Source of the DNA: Phycisphaerae bacterium
GTDB lineage: Bacteria > Planctomycetota > Phycisphaerae > Sedimentisphaerales > Anaerobacaceae
NCBI GenBank assembly: GCA_030609625.1
Contig: JAUWBX010000122.1
Location: 1-6,503 of the forward strand
Length of the DNA: 6,503 bases
Reading direction: 5' to 3'
Shown here: piece after piece, positions 6,337 through 6,503 of the stretch
Layout: each line of letters begins with the position of its first letter
Position numbering within the stretch: the first letter of the stretch is position 1
Translations under genes and position numbers: made by a program
Notes under the pieces: generated by a model
Seen by the model: the letters and a program-made list of their open reading frames with translations, nothing else
Database searches by the model: none
Told to the model about the DNA's origin: nothing

Positions 6337-6503
6337 TTAATACTCTCGGCACAATCCCATACATATTACATCTTTGAACTGGCCGTTTTTGTAAACATAA
6401 CGATTCAGAGTTCCTTCGACGGTAAAGCCACATTTTTCGTATGTATGACGAGCAACATCGTTGTCTGCCAATATTGTAAGTGATATTTTTTGGAGGTTTA
6501 GCT
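6337..6503 (-). CDS. GNAT-family N-acetyltransferase, C-terminal part
   Basis: The 54 visible residues enter from the right edge in frame from base 6501 and end at TAA (6339-6337). They include LQKISLTILADNDVARHTYE, KCGFTVEGTLNRYVYKNGQF and KDVICMGLCREY. This is the last part of the RimJ/RimL-like GNAT fold: the strand 'L.I...N..A...YEK.GF' that contacts acetyl-CoA, then the 'EG.L....Y.NG.F.DV..MGL' hairpin. Enzymes of this form acetylate amino sugars in polysaccharide and nonulosonate pathways (PseH has a similar C-terminus) or protein N-termini. The cluster context favours an amino sugar, which is inference. The acetyl-CoA pyrophosphate loop lies outside the window, and the start is not visible. 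Confidence 0.85.
   Translation of the reverse strand, partial: LNLQKISLTILADNDVARHTYEKCGFTVEGTLNRYVYKNGQFKDVICMGLCREY

Overview
The window is a piece of a bacterial surface-polysaccharide (O-antigen, capsule or exopolysaccharide) biosynthesis cluster, probably from a Gram-negative bacterium. This rests on a Wzx-type flippase, three glycosyltransferases, an AsnB-type amidotransferase and the tail of a GNAT acetyltransferase, all on the minus strand. No ribosomal or housekeeping gene is present, so I cannot name a genus.

In transcription order (right to left) the layout is: the C-terminal end of a GNAT N-acetyltransferase (6503-6337); a flippase (6292-4835); a soluble family 2 glycosyltransferase (4812-3673); a 285-base spacer with only a weak 51-codon ORF; a second family 2 glycosyltransferase with C-terminal membrane segments (3387-2380); a 218-base spacer; a complete glutamine-hydrolysing asparagine synthase-like gene (2161-293); and the N-terminus of a family 4-like (GT-B) glycosyltransferase that runs off the left edge. 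The first three genes are closely packed (44 and 22 bases apart) and look like one transcript. The spacers around the membrane-linked transferase and asnB are longer and look like joins between modules.

Inferred roles: the acetyltransferase modifies an amino sugar, the transferases build a lipid-linked oligosaccharide on the cytoplasmic face, the AsnB-like enzyme probably amidates a sugar carboxylate (uronamide formation), and the flippase exports the unit across the inner membrane. No polymerase (Wzy) or initiating transferase lies in the window.

The most unusual structure is an ungapped 55-base direct repeat (47/55 identical) on both sides of asnB, at 206-260 and 2260-2314. Each copy carries a GGAGG ribosome-binding site, a 7-base spacer and the same first few codons. 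On the left these codons run in frame into the family 4-like transferase; on the right they open a 16-codon ORF that goes nowhere. This looks like a duplicated gene start left by insertion or recombination of the asnB module. Base composition also shifts sharply (hand count: 54% G+C at 841-960, 28% at 3721-3840), in keeping with a mosaic locus. I did not find a convincing wholly new system.
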